From contig JAODTK010001010.1 in the NCBI GenBank assembly GCA_026419785.1, forward strand, positions 119,059 to 183,058: DNA of 64,000 nucleotides, given 5' to 3'. The stretch's first letter is position 1, and each line of letters starts with the position of its first letter. Under the pieces are notes generated by a model. It did not search any database, was not told where the DNA came from, and worked only from the letters and a program-made list of their open reading frames with translations. This stretch comes from Sclerodactyla briareus (lineage: Eukaryota > Echinodermata > Holothuroidea > Dendrochirotida > Sclerodactylidae). Position numbers and translations under genes: made by a program. Positions 1 to 11,119 of the stretch are shown in pieces.

Positions 1-894
1 ATAGTAGATGAGTGGATCAGAGGATTAAGAATTTAGTTGTCCTGAAGTGACTTCCCCAGTGACATGAGCATCAGGAAAAGAATAAATCTGTTAGAGAAAC
101 TCCCAATGTACCAGTTTAGAGTTGCAGTTTTGATGAGATGGTGTAAAGGTCATTCAGGCACACTTGCTGCCTGACATCATCCTAATAGCGCCCAAAGATG
201 CAGAGATTGAAGCATGCTACCTTGTTGGGTTATTTTAATTTATCAAATGTAGGAAAGATTACATCACAAGAATGTGGAGGGCGGGGGAGGGGGGGAACAA
301 TGTGAAGACTGCCTGTAGATACTACCCTGTAATTGCTGTCATTTTGCGTCACAAGGACAGGGAGTCAGAAACTGGTATTTCCACTTATGTGAGTTTTTAT
401 TGAGTTCCCAACCATAACAGAATTTGTTACATGGATTTTTATTAGAGTCCATTTTGTATCCCTGGGGCCACTACATGACATCCCAGAAGGGAGGGGGGGG
501 GGGGGGGGGAGGGGGGGCGGTGTATTTATGTATATATACTTCGCAAGCAGAGGATTAAACTTATTCAAGGCCTCGAAGGGTGCAGACCTGAATACTCCAC
601 TTTTTCTCAACTGTGAATCCTTCACTTGGTTCACGGGATAGGGCAATGCCTCTTTTGTGGTACCTCATTGCATGTGGCGGAGGGAGTGATCACACACAGA
701 CAGCCTGTCACTTGTTTACGCTCATTCTCTTACGCTGAGCGCCCAACGGGACTGCAACAGTCACGTACCAATTTTCAATTCTTTCATGACCTTCCCATGA
801 TTTGAACCGCAATCTCCTGGGCGCTCTACCAGCTGTCAAATCGGATATTGCTGGTGTTCTGGAGTGACCTATTCGTTTTCTGTTTTTTTTCCAG
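1..894. other. Intron or upstream flank, no exon recognised
   Basis: No coding module is seen. It holds a C/G-rich homopolymer tract (about 490-518), a minus-strand tRNA-derived SINE (about 700-850), and a stretch at about 530-690 that is repeated in diverged form at 5085-5260. It ends in a pyrimidine-rich acceptor just before 895. Confidence 0.5.
700..850 (-). repeat. tRNA-derived SINE copy 1
   Basis: On the minus strand this reads as a tRNA-like head. A box A-like AGCTGGTAGAGCG lies at about 822-835 and a box B-like GGTTCAAATC at about 799-808. They are followed by a body with TTGGTACGTGACTGTTGC. The same head-plus-body arrangement (box B, then a ..GGTACCTGTTGCC motif) occurs on the + strand near 22.75 kb and 53.7 kb, so this is a family and not a lone tRNA. 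No acceptor-stem pairing is convincing, so it is not called a tRNA gene. Confidence 0.65.
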
Positions 895-936
895 CAGACT
901 CTGGTGTAACACCAACACAACCTCCTGTCGACGATG
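895..936 (+). CDS. Mini-exon: Ser/Thr/Pro-type linker between modules
   Basis: A 42-base segment lies between a strong acceptor (tttttttttccag) and a consensus donor (gtaagt). Read in phase 1 on both sides it gives DSGVTPTQPPVDDG, an acidic, proline- and threonine-containing linker with no stop. Its length is an exact multiple of three, so it could be skipped or included without changing the frame, like the domain exons downstream. No domain is expected in so short a piece. The assignment rests on splice signals, phase and composition only. It is the most 5' exon I can support. Confidence 0.5.
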
Positions 937-1449
937 GTAAGTCATCCCGCACTATGGAACGAAAATCGAAAAGCTACAAAGAGAGATCGGGATCACTCAG
1001 CTGCTCATTGAGGATCTAGCATAACTTATGTAATTAGCATATACTGTGCGCAAAATTCATTTTGGAAGATCACACTTTCACTGCATCCTGCTGAGTTTCA
1101 ACCTAATTGCATGTACTGTTTAGAGTGAATGTGATGAACAGACAATGATGACTGCTGGAACTGTTTACCCACAGCTAAAGTATGGGTAGAGCCCTGGAAG
1201 ATCCTGTATGAGTATATTTACAATTATCTTCATGTCAGCATGGAGGCGGATAGGTAAATATCCATCCCTTGAGGGAAAGTTTGAAATTTTCTAACAATCA
1301 CATATTTTGATTGAGGAAGGTCGCTGATTACACTGCATATCCAACTTCATGAAAGAAAGCAACTCGTTTTTCAGCTTTAAAAAAAAATACTGCTATTGGT
1401 CAAGTTCATACCCAGTATTCCCACTATATCTTTCTTTACATCATCCTAG
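937..1449 (+). other. Intron
   Basis: Between a gtaagt donor and a tcatcctag acceptor. Nothing else is recognised apart from a short A run near 1380. Confidence 0.5.
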
Positions 1450-1690
1450 ATTCTCCCGTGGTCTTTTGTGGTCCAGACATCACTGTGACAGCACCATTCC
1501 TCAGCTCTGGATTGAATGTGACCTTTGACCCCTGCACAGCTGTCGATAACTCCGGGGTCGCTACCCTAGTCAGCAGCTCCCACAATCCGGGCGCATTCTT
1601 CCCCCTGGGGGTGACTCCGGTTACCTATATCTTTATAGACCCAAGCCGAACTTGGCTTTGGTTCATTCAACATAGAGGTCATTGAGGGAG
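1450..1690 (+). CDS. HYR (hyalin repeat) exon 1
   Basis: Encodes one HYR module, an Ig-like beta-sandwich of about 80 residues found in adhesion and matrix proteins. The start reads SPVVFCGPDITVTAP, matching the family opening 'PPVI-x-CPxDI'. The middle reads FDPCTAVDNSGVATLVSSS, and the tail has FFPLGVTPVTYIFIDPS, the 'FPVGxTxVxYxFxD' strand. Between about 1645 and 1656 the frame slips by one: the original frame stops at 1685, while the shifted frame gives FGSFNIEVIEGG, the normal HYR end, directly before gtaag. The length of 241 bases is one more than 80 codons, consistent with a single extra base. Acceptor and donor are both phase 1. Confidence 0.82.
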
Positions 1691-3258
1691 GTAAGACTTT
1701 GATTGTGAGGCTCATTGCTATCAAAAGCACATTGGTGCTTTACAAACAAACAGACATCCATGATGAAAAATTGAAAGGTTCTGCACTGAAAGATTGTGTT
1801 CGGAGCAATAATAATATCATCTCGTTCTTATATAGCACTTTACCAGGTCAAGACTTGCCCGAAGCGCTTTACAGATGTTATTACCCCTGATCATTAGTGA
1901 CTTAATTGCACACCTGTACGATACAGCACGCACCTCTCCAGTGTTCTCTCCCGATGCACCATTTCAGTACGTCACTTCGCTGTGTCCCTCAGGGGACTTC
2001 CCAGTCACAGGCAGCCATATACGGCGCTCGGTACTCGTCACAAGTCACCACACGGTAACCACTTCAACACGTGGGTGCCGTGGGACATTTCAGGAGACCT
2101 GCCTTGTCCGATAGCACTGCAGGAATGTCCTTGGGCTTTCAATGGGCCCTGAACTCGCAACCGATAGTTTCGCAGTCTGTAAAGGTATGGGGCTCTAACG
2201 ATCGATCGATCCGTCTCATGGCGATGAACCCCCATGCATGCCATGGGTGGTTGTTATGTGGAATGCAATTTGTTATTAGGAGGAGGGGGCTATGATCTCA
2301 CTCAATATTTCAACCAAACCAATATGTCACCACCAAACTACCCCGTGTCAAACCAACCCTACTACATAAAACCTGACAAGATATTTACCTAGACCTGGCT
2401 GGACCCAGACCAATCAGATTCGATGGTGCATGATACGAGTGCATATAGTAACCTGCACCGATTGGTGCCATACAAGAAAACATGAATACCGGTGCTGTGT
2501 CGTGATTACCTGCCGCCATGGTTTTTAGCCCATATGTTCAATAATGCTTGATTATCGTAGAATTGCTATAGAAGCTAGTCCTGGGGGGAATATGCATGAG
2601 CGTGAGTTCTCTGAACTGGCGTATCTGCAAAAATGGCCTAAATATGACAGTGGACCTCGATCGATTACCCTTCACGAAGAACAGGATACACTCCATTCCT
2701 CGCCTGGCCCGACGCACAGAGACTTCGTCAAATTTCTGATCCCAACCTAATCTGAACAATTGTATTTTGAATTGGAAAAATTATCGGCTGAAGATAGTAG
2801 GCTTCATGAAGAATACACTCGGAGAATTTTCAGGAAGCGTAATTCAAACCAAACCTTCACACCATTCTGAAAAACAGTAGCATTCTGGAAGAAGTTCACT
2901 GTTTGAATTCACACCAGTAGCATCTGCGTTCAGAGGGTGGGTGTTATAAGCGGAACTAGTGGGGCCTATATGTATGTTAATATGATGTGACTGAAGTGCA
3001 GTGAACTGACAATGAATTGACAATGAAATGAAATTGGGGGCAGAAATGCATTTATGTTAACATTGATGGAAAACATCATTCATGTATTCGATATCCAATA
3101 TATTTGGTTGTCCGATTGTGAGAACATGACCAGTCACTTCGATAAAAAAAGTAGTTCCACTCCGATTCCTACTGTGCTTTCATGACACAGAAGGAGCAGT
3201 TGGTAAAATTTCCGGAAGAGGTCTCTAAAAAACATCTTTCTTGTACGATCATATACAG
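1691..3258 (+). other. Intron with a minus-strand SINE
   Basis: Contains the SINE at 1800-2230. The remaining part (2240-3258) shows no recognisable module or repeat. Confidence 0.45.
1800..2230 (-). repeat. tRNA-derived SINE with AAAGCGCT-type tail, copy 2
   Basis: On the minus strand, a tRNA-like head lies at about 2200-2150 (box A-like TCGTTAGAGCCCC, box B-like GGTTGCGAGTTC). A body of about 300 bases follows, and then a tail reading TGTAAAGCGCTTCGGGC, GTGCTATATAAGAACGAG and ATTATTATTG. The 'AAAGCGCT ... GCTATATAA ... ATT-repeat' ending is a well-known kind of SINE/LINE 3' tail in marine animals. The tail differs from that of the other SINE copies here, so this is a second subfamily. Confidence 0.7.
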
Positions 3259-3516
3259 CTGATCAGGAGCCTCCGGTGGTAACATGCCCTGACGACATTT
3301 CTCTGGAGGCCCCCCCGAATAGTGAGGGTGTTCTCGTACCCCTCCCTTCCTGCATGGCGACGACAACACAGGCATCGTTTTCCCCATTGCACAAAGCCAT
3401 CCGTCAAGCGCTTTCCTGCCCGTCGGCAACACAACTATCACCTTCATTCACCTTCAGCGACATTTCTGGGCTCATCTCTGAAGGATCGTATAACGTCATC
3501 GTGACTGAGGGAGGAG
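3259..3516 (+). CDS. HYR exon 2
   Basis: After a tatacag acceptor the frame reads ADQEPPVVTCPDDISLEAPP, a textbook HYR opening with the conserved CPDDI. The end reads FSDISGLISEGSYNVIVTEG before gtaagc, matching the last strands. Between them the open frame gives an unlikely middle (HKAIRQALSCPSATQLSP). A neighbouring frame there reads AFLPVGNTTITF, the expected 'FPVGxTxITF' strand, so two compensating one-base slips lie at about 3390-3405 and 3440-3455. The total of 258 bases is a multiple of three, so the exon looks open although its centre is read out of frame. Confidence 0.82.
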
Positions 3517-4465
3517 GTAAGCCCCAGTCTTTGCAGGAGACTGTATGGTAGAGTACAGTGACTCTCATGACATCTTGCTGGAATCACCTATTCTACAACC
3601 CTCCCCCCCGCCCAGTGGTTGGAACTACACCCAGCATACCAGAGTTTATACTGTAGTTTTGTCTGTTCTGTGCCAGAAAACTTCTGAACCACGAAATGCC
3701 TTACTAGGGAATTTCCATAGATGCATTGGTTATGCAGTTCAGTGTATATGATCACTGTGTTGTCTGGTGTGTGTGTGGTGTGTCTGTCTGTCGGTCTTCA
3801 TGAGGTATGCAAACTGAAATTCCCCGCACATGAATGCCCTGATAATGAAATCCTGTGTGGAGTTGTATAGGCAACTTTCGTCACGTCTCCTATTTTCAGT
3901 CTAAATGATGAGTCAGAATGACCGGCCAGCTAATATGTTCTTGGGAAATAGCCTAAGCTGTGGAATCTTGTTACAAGATATCTCAAGATGGGTAGACATA
4001 TTATTGATGCAGTTTGGCGTGTATACCAACTAAGGTTCACAAACGGATTTCCGGGCATAGTATATATGCTGATTAAGTCTAATTTGCATATTTATAGTGC
4101 AAGACAAAACTGGAGGCGGTCAGGACCAAAAGATTATAGTTTTTTTTTTAGTAGTTCTGCATGGTGCTCTGTCCCAACCATAAGGGGGAGACAGTGGTCA
4201 CTATCGTCGTGTATGTATGTGCCTGTCTGTCAGTGTGCAGCGAAATCTCTCTCCTGAATCACGAATGCTTTCATGATGGAATTTTGTGTGTGAGGTGTAT
4301 GGTAAAGCTTTGCCTTGTCTCCTTATTTCAGGCCGGAACGACAATACCATTTGCATGTCATTGGAAATGTAGCTTACAAGCCGAGGGAACAAGATAACTA
4401 AGATACAAGGCTGATAGAGTGATAAACCTCATGGATACAGTTATTGATGAGACTATAACTCCATA

Positions 4466-4552
4466 GTCTTTAGGCTTAATTAAGCCTTTAAGGCTTTAAG
4501 GCTTAAAGCCTTTAAGGTTTATTTTAAGGCTTTAAGGCTTAAAGGCTTATTG
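4466..4552. repeat. AAGGCTTTA self-complementary simple repeat
   Basis: About ten alternating copies of TTTAAGGCTT and AAGCCTTTAA. Because the unit is nearly its own reverse complement, the tract can fold into alternative hairpins. Confidence 0.8.
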
Positions 4553-4679
4553 AGCATGCACAGTTACAACAGGGAAAAGGATTATTGGTGATTACAACTA
4601 TGGAGGGTACATGAACGGACTAGATAAGGTATAGTATTACTATTAGGACACCTATTGGTGTACCTGATTCAGGCAATTA

Positions 4680-5075
4680 TTTTATTCTTGGATGAAGTCA
4701 GAAACTAGCATGCTGGGCAGGGCATGTAGACCCCACTAGGTCAAATCAAGCTCATACTTGGTACGTAGCTTCCCCATGATGAGTACATGAACCGTAATGT
4801 TATGATGGGGTCTAGTCAAAGGCTCTCTGAGCTAATGGCACTAGTCTAGAATTTTGGGTCTGATCAAGTTTCATTCTCATTGAATGTACAATTTATCTGT
4901 TGTTTTTTTGGGTGTTCAGTGGGGAAATCATTTTTGTGAAAATGGGGGGAATTATAAAAAATATATTCGGTCAATTTTGGCTTGTATTCATGATTAACCT
5001 TGACGCCCACCTGAATGATGGATGAGTGCTCATACTAGGTATGTGGGTCCATTGTAACGATGGCAGTTTCCCCCA
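4680..5075 (+). repeat. Dispersed 'CCCATGATGAGTACATGAACC' family, partial copy
   Basis: Starts near TTATTCTTGGATGAAGTCAG and contains the shared phrases CCCCATGATGAGTACATGAACC-like, TCTGATCAAGTTTCA and GCTTGTATTCATGATTAACC. The same phrases appear at about 8.5-9.4, 9.9-10.6, 16.6-17.4, 49.5-50.5 and 63.7 kb. Confidence 0.65.
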
Positions 5076-5752
5076 TTTGTTTAAAATATATACTCACTGG
5101 GCAGAGGATTTACTTAGTCAAGGCTGGACAAGGGTGTAGACCTGATTTACTGCACATTATGTCAGCTTCGAATCCTCTTATTGTAAAAAAATAGGGCAAT
5201 TTTTCGATATCTTTTTATATGGGGGTGTGGGGGGGGTGTAATCACACACGGTTGAGCTCTTTGATCCGATCCGCCACCGACACCCTGTCAATCTAGCCAG
5301 TCTGTGAACTTTTTTTTTCCTTTTTGGGCTCTTCAAATTTTAGTTCCTCCCAGATGCTGATCAAACTTGGACACAATGTTTATTGGCCCATGGACATCTT
5401 TGACCTTATCAAGGTCATGGTCAATTAAGAGGCCTTATGCGGGCACACCCTCCACTTTCTGCCAATGACTGAATATTTATTCTTTCGTGTCTTTCACACC
5501 AACCAAAGGTTTATCTTTTGTATAAACAGATGATAGATTCATTCATAGTAAATAAGGGATTCAATGTCGAAGGTCATTGGGGCATATTGAGCTGCTAGGT
5601 AGGAAACTTCCAAGTCCTGCAAAAGTAGTTTACCATCATCTCATCCAGTTTTTCACATTGCCTAGGGTCTACTTAATGGGTAATACAGGGATTCAATGTC
5701 GAGGGACATTTTAGGGCATAATGAGTCCTCCGTTCGCAGATTGGAGATGTAG

Positions 5753-6395
5753 CTGCATTTCTAGCTCCTACAAATAGTAGACAATGCATACACTGGCAAT
5801 TCAACAGTAACCAAGCTACAATGCTGGTCCCTATGAATCAGTAGACAACACTTGGGGCCCTATAGCCAACCGATGGACAATTAGGCTACAATTCTGGCGC
5901 CCACAGATAGACACACCTAACTAGGCACTAGCCAGCCAATGGACAATAAAGCCACAATTCTGGCCCCCACAAATAGTAGACACGCTAGCATAAGCAAACC
6001 AATGGACAATCAAGCTACATTTCTGGCCCCCACAAATAGTAAACAGTGTGTGCTAGGCACTGCATGGCAAGTCAACAGACATCCAAGCTACAATGCTGGC
6101 CCTCACAAATAGTAGACAACCCATGCACTAGCAAACCAATGGACAATCAAGCTACATTTCTGGCCCCCACAAATAGTAGACACCTTTAGGCACTACGTGA
6201 ACAGTGAACATCCAAGGCACATTTCTGGCCCCCACAAATAGTATACACCCCTAGGCACTAGCAAACCAATGTACATCCAAGCTACAATTCTGGCACCCCC
6301 AAATGGTACACACCCGAGGCACTGGCAAACCAATGGACATCCAAGCCACAAATTCCTGGTCCCGCACCAATTGCAGACACTGCTAGTTAAAGATG
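5753..6395 (+). repeat. Minisatellite, about 9.5 units of 62-73 bases
   Basis: Each unit has the form CTACAATTCTGGCCCCCACA, then AATAGTAGACACxxCTAGGC, then ACTAGCAAACCAATGGACAT CCAAG. Units vary mainly in the short stretch after GTAGACA. It ends about 55 bases before the first EGF exon. Confidence 0.9.
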
Positions 6396-6451
6396 CATTC
6401 CTCAGTGTTGGCGAAAAGCTGTGTTAACTTTACCGTTTGTTCCAATTTCAG

Positions 6452-6567
6452 AGGATAGCCCCTGCGACATCGACGGTGCTTGAATGGTGGCACCTGTGAG
6501 AGTCGGGGTAGCCAAGGATTTTTCTGTGTCTGCCCAACTGGATATTCTGGTATCATCTGTGAAGAAG
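6452..6567 (+). CDS. EGF-like exon 1
   Basis: Encodes one EGF-like module: DSPCDIDG at the start, then NGGTCESRGSQGFFCVCPTG and YSGIICEEG before gtaag. All six cysteines with EGF spacing are present (C-D-I-D-G-C, GGTC, FFCVC, IIC), as is the 'GxxCxC..GYSG..C' signature. One base is missing near 6475: as written, GAC GGT GCT TGA stops, whereas one added base before TGC restores CLNGG. The 116-base length is one short of 39 codons, which agrees. No obvious calcium-binding D-x-N/D-E start is seen. Both flanking introns are phase 1, so the module can be shuffled with HYR exons. Confidence 0.85.
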
Positions 6568-7582
6568 GTAAGCAGGTTTGGTTGTCATGTGAGATTTGTT
6601 CCTACTACTTTATTTTGATCGATCTACTAAGAAGGAATCCCATGGATTCAGAATTCCGATCGGGAAAACGGGACAAACCTGTGCCTCCTGTTTATTTTTT
6701 TTTTTAAAGAGTGCAACAGTCTTGGGATGAACACATTCCTAGTGGAGATTTGACAGAGACTTTTTAGACATATATAGCAACTGTGCAACAACGGTATTGA
6801 TTTGAGACATGCACAGGTGTATTCATTGGTGCTAAATTGAATTGCCTTAATGTGGGAAGCAGGTTGCAGGAGGATTATGCTAGTTTCTAATGCAACGGAT
6901 TTAAAAAAAAAAACTAAATGTGCCTTTTGGTATTATTTTTGGTATGTCTATCTTAGAGAATCGATCAAATCTACAATTTGTTGAGATTTTTCTTCGGAAA
7001 AATTATGGGGACCATTATTTCAGAAGCAGCTATAGATCAATTCCCCCCCCCCCCAAACCCACTTGAAATTCAGACCTGGTTTGGTGGAAATAGACAACAG
7101 GAAACATGGCATCAGTGTGGAGCAGTGTTGATATCGCTCTAACTAATTATGATGCTATTCATGTTGAGTGCTCAGTATCACCAACAGGAGTTCAAGTGGC
7201 GCTCAGACTGATCAGAGTGCAAAACTGAGCATGCTGAAAATGAATATAAAGAAAAAAATAGAAGAGGAATAAGAGCTGGCCTAAACCAGCAGTCCAAAAT
7301 CTGAAACTGTTGGAAACTAATTTAAACAAGAATTTATTAATATTAATCCGAGGCCCCATTCTCATAAATTAATGTGTTCCATTTTAGGTGCCCAACACGC
7401 ACTGGCATGAAACATGGAGCTAGGCACAAAGGTGTGGATGCAAAGAGCCACAATTACTGAATGGACGGCTCTCGCATGGGGAGGACAGCCATTTCTTTGA
7501 GTTTCCCCCACCCAGACCATGAACTTGCGATAGCTGACCCTATGTTCTCAGAGAAATGAGTGCACATTTTTCTACTCCACAG
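6568..7582 (+). other. Intron, nothing recognised
   Basis: Contains a C10 run near 7046 and A runs near 6902. No module or clear repeat family is seen. Confidence 0.45.
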
Positions 7583-7824
7583 TTGTGGTCCCGGTTGTTC
7601 GTGGTGCCCGGGGGGACTTGTATGTGAATACTAGAGCGGGGGAGAAACTGAGTACCACGGTGAATGGACGGAGCCAACCGGCCTCGGACAACATCACGGG
7701 AGCCACACTGCGCCTCCTCCATCCGCAGCTACGGGGGATTCTCCCGGTTGGGATGACCTTGGGTGTACCTCTTGTGTCGAGTACGGTGCGATCAGTGTTG
7801 CGACTCACCGTCTCCATGTTCCAG
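7583..7824 (+). CDS. HYR exon 3
   Basis: Acceptor tactccacag is followed by VVPVVRGARGDLYVNTRAGE, which has the HYR opening but with Cys-Pro replaced by Ala-Arg (GCCCGG where TGCCC is expected, possibly one indel). Then come SQPASDNITGATLRLLHP and GILPVGMTLG, the 'FPVGxT' strand. The last third is better read in a shifted frame, where VEYGAISVATHRLHVPG leads into the gtgagc donor in phase 1. The original frame also runs open through the donor, so the break is easy to overlook. A weaker HYR match than its neighbours because the first cysteine is lost. Confidence 0.72.
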
Positions 7825-9524
7825 GTGAGCAGGATGTGGAATCGGGGATATAATGATTGTCACTGGCCTCATTTATGTGGAAATTCACCCCTGACTAATC
7901 TGGTGATGAAATAATGCCCAAGCTTTCAATATTAAACCCAATCACTGAAAATCGGACTGATCTGAGTCCGTAGGCTTATGGATAGATACCTCAGCGGGTG
8001 TGACACACACTCATTACCCTGGGCATAGTGAGTCATTGTCAAAGATGGGTCATAAAATTATACACAAATTGATGCACTCCTCAGTCACTTAAAAAATTGT
8101 GACGGTGACTGTTAAGCTGGTACAATTCTCCCATTTGTCCTTGTGTGGCCATTAGTTGTCAGAATGAGTCAGGAATCACTAAGCCTTTTTGGCTTTCTAG
8201 TTTATCACTCTACATAGTCTAGGTGACATTACACCCCAGAGTCACTTTGTGACCGACCGAAAGGGAGAGTGATGCACATGTGATTCACTTTGAATCTGAC
8301 GATGACCCACATTTTCGATTCTGACCATGGCCCGGGGCGTCATAGAAGTGACAAATGCATTTTTACCCCTATAAAAAGGCTGCTGATCTCGTTGAATAAA
8401 TTGGGAGTAGGTGGGAAGGGTGAAGAATGGAAGGTGCCCACCATTACTTTGTGTCGACCTTTTCTACTATGAAGCATCAATTTACAAATGGTTTAGATAA
8501 ACGTATGAACTTGGTATAGATTACCGGGGGCCTATGTTTTGTTTTGGTGTAAATCTGGGTCATTCAGGGGCCAAAAATTTTATGATTTTGTGCAAACAAA
8601 ATTTTGCCCAATTAACTTATTTGACATGTTAACTTGAACCCCACTTAAATGGATGAAAGCTCATACTGATTTGTATGTTCCCCATAATGGTACCACACAC
8701 TCCATTGTTTTGGTTACCCAGAATCCTTGAAAATCCTAAACATGGTACCGTAAACTCCAGAAGGTTGGTCCGATTAAGTTATTATTGGTATGTCTCTTCT
8801 ATGGTGAGTATTCTGCTTCTTACTCGTTGAACCCCCTTTCAAGTATCACAACGAGGGTAAACCCTATTGTACAGGAGTATAGGAACCCTATTGTGTTTGG
8901 GTGTAGAGTGGGTGTCTTTTTTGTTCCGAGTATGAGCTTCATCCATCTGAGTGGATACTTGTTTACATGTTTACAAGCTAAATTTGGCCAATAATATTGA
9001 TTTTTCCACAAAATTTCTATTTTTGACCAAAAAAGACTTCCTCTGTACTCATAAAAAGAGCTATATAATAAATCTCAACTTAATCAGACAAATCATTCTG
9101 GACTTAACGTGTTTACAGGATTTTCATACTTTGACCTCATACTGAGACGGGTGAGTGAGAGGTCAACAGAAGCAAGTTGGAAAATCCTGGTAAATTTTGA
9201 TAACGTTCAAATGCTTGGTCTGATTATTGTTGAACTTCGTGTGTAGATTTCTTAAAGATACAGGAACCCTATTGCTTGCTTGAATCTAGATAGCATCATT
9301 TTTTTTTTGTGGAAATTTGTCAGACATGCCATGTTTTTTCCATAAGAGCTGGTGCATTTTGCCCTTAGTCCTTGGTTGCTGCTGGCCGTAGGTCGTCAAA
9401 AAGAGTCAAGGAATTACTTAGCCTCCGCAGCCTCTGCTGTTTCTCTCCCTATTTTGTTGGGAAAAGCCATCAAAGTGGCCTGTTCCTGTTCACAAATTGT
9501 CCTGCATGCTCAATTTTTTTTCAG
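7825..9524 (+). other. Intron with dispersed repeats
   Basis: Holds the tail of one ATTCCTTGAC-family repeat (GTCAGGAATCACTAAGCC, about 8160-8205) and a longer copy (about 8490-9440). Nothing coding is recognised. Confidence 0.5.
8490..9440 (+). repeat. Dispersed ATTCCTTGAC-family repeat, long copy
   Basis: Shares ATGGATGAAAGCTCATACTG, CCCCATAATGG, TGGTCCGATTAAGTT, GGAACCCTATTGT and the ending GTCAAGGAATTACTTAGCC with the copies at 16.6-17.4 and 49.5-50.5 kb. The middle itself contains repeated sub-blocks. Confidence 0.65.
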
Positions 9525-9781
9525 TGGTACGACACCACAGAGGGTCCTTGATGTCCTCACATACCACTGCCACCCTCACTTGGTTCAGGAACCGTCTCTG
9601 TGACATGGACGGAGCCCACCGCCACTGATTTATCCGGTGTTGCCAATCTGGTCTCTCTCTCAGTCCTCACCACCTGGTCTGACTTTGAACCTGGAACGAC
9701 GACGCGGTTGGTTTTACTTCTTCACTGACGGAGATGCCAATTTTGATATGTGCGAGTTCTTTGTCACCATTGAAGCCTACA
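9525..9781 (+). CDS. HYR exon 4
   Basis: The acceptor attttttttcag is strong. Three frames must be joined by eye: TTPQRVLDV (opening 'PPRVLDCP', with the cysteine lost to a slip), then TVSVTWTEPTATDLSGVANL and FEPGTTT, then WFYFFTDGDANFDMCEFFVT. These are the HYR strands 'VTWTEPTATDxSG', 'FxxGTT' and 'YxFxDxxxNxxxCxFxVTI' in the right order. At least two single-base breaks, near 9585-9605 and 9700-9720. The donor (A|gtattg) is weak compared with the other exons, so the 3' edge is less certain. Confidence 0.75.
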
Positions 9782-9869
9782 GTATTGTGATCCAATTAGC
9801 CATGGTGCCCTCATAAACTTGCCTGATTCTCTGAGTAGTAAAAAACAATATATATATTCACCTAGAAGT

Positions 9870-10620
9870 TTTTTGATTCCTTGAGCAAGTCAGAAGAATT
9901 ATGCATCATGACAGTGTGGTGTATATGTGTTAAATTCCGCTGGCTTGTGAAACCACGCTAACTCACAACCCCACCTGAATGGATCCTGCTCAAACTTGGT
10001 ATGTTGGGTTCCCCATATTGAGTTACATAACCCTAACTGTTTGGGATCAGGTCAAAGGTAACAAGGTCCAGTTTAAACCTTGTGCCCACGAAGTCCAGAA
10101 TGCCTTGGGCCAGTCACGCTGAATTTTGGTGTGACTTATGGGAATGCAAAACCCTGTTGTTTGTGGTGTAGATTGGGGGTCCTTTCGGTTACAAAAAGAG
10201 AAATTGTCCAAAATTGATATTTTGGCAAATTTTGCTTTGTGACACGTAAGCTGGACCCACCTGGTGGATATACTTTGTGTGTTGGTTCCTCATAGTGAGT
10301 ATATGCCCTATTGTTTGAGGGTCAGGTCAAAGGTTCAAACAGAAGTCTGAAATTTTTTTGACAGATAAGTTTCGAATGGGGGAGTGCAAGAAAAGAGCCT
10401 ATTGTTTTTTGTGAGATTGAGGGAGTTCATTCTGGCCCATTTTTTGGTTTGGGAACAAGATAACTGGACCCCCATCCAAATGATTCAAACTCATAGCTGG
10501 TATGTGGGTTTCAATTTCCTATTGGTGACCCGTAGGGGCCTAGGATCCATTTCCCATGTTGAACTTTTCCATCACTCATGGGATCCTATGAACCCCATTA
10601 CCAATGGGTTCTAATGGGTA
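9870..10620 (+). repeat. Dispersed ATTCCTTGAC-family repeat copy
   Basis: Begins TTGATTCCTTGAGCAAGTCAG followed by a TG-rich stretch, then CCCACCTGAATGGATCC and CCCCATATTGAGTTACATAACC, with the same order of phrases as at 49.5 kb. The expected GTCAAGGAATC end is not found, so it is 3' truncated. Confidence 0.65.
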
Positions 10621-11119
10621 TTCTCCCATAGAAATTAAATGGGAGCTACAGTAAGCATGTGCATGTTATGTTAGTTACTTGCAGGTCCTGTGGAATTGTG
10701 AACCCTATTTTGTGAGTGCGACTGCTGATGCTTTTAGATTCGCCCAGGTGGAATGTGAGCCCCTGAACTTCAAATTTGGAGCTTCAAACTCATTTTGTTT
10801 TTGTGTTGCTGAATGAACTCCTCCATGTGCATGACGTCAGTTTGAATGATTTTGCTATTGAATTTCCAAGTAATTGCAGTTCATCCCCCTTCTTGAGTGG
10901 AAACTACAAGTGTGAATTTCTCAAGGTTGGTGAAGGCCTTCTTTTTTGTTGTTCTTTCAAAAACATTTGACTTCCCTCAACCTCAGATCCCCATTTTTGC
11001 ATTTCCGAAATGTCGTTTTTTACTTTGACTTGTATGAATTATTCTATTTGCTCACCTCCATGTCTTGAAGACATTGCACAAGAGAATCCTGTCCTCACTT
11101 TCAGGTTCATCCAAAAGTA

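Larger units (their letters stand above)
3517..6451 (+). other. Large repeat-filled intron
   Basis: Holds an AAGGCTTTA palindromic simple repeat (4466-4552), a copy of the ATTCCTTGAC-family repeat (about 4680-5075), a segment matching 530-690 (5085-5260), a two-unit repeat sharing GGATTCAATGTCGA (5550-5720) and a 64-base minisatellite (5753-6395). Nothing coding is recognised. Confidence 0.5.

Noticed and set aside
4333-4400. Possible exon after tatttcag
   Set aside because: Phase-1 reading stops within 14 codons and there is no GT donor.
5753-6395. Possible CRISPR-like array
   Set aside because: Units are contiguous 62-73-base repeats without unique spacers, in a eukaryotic intron; it is a minisatellite.
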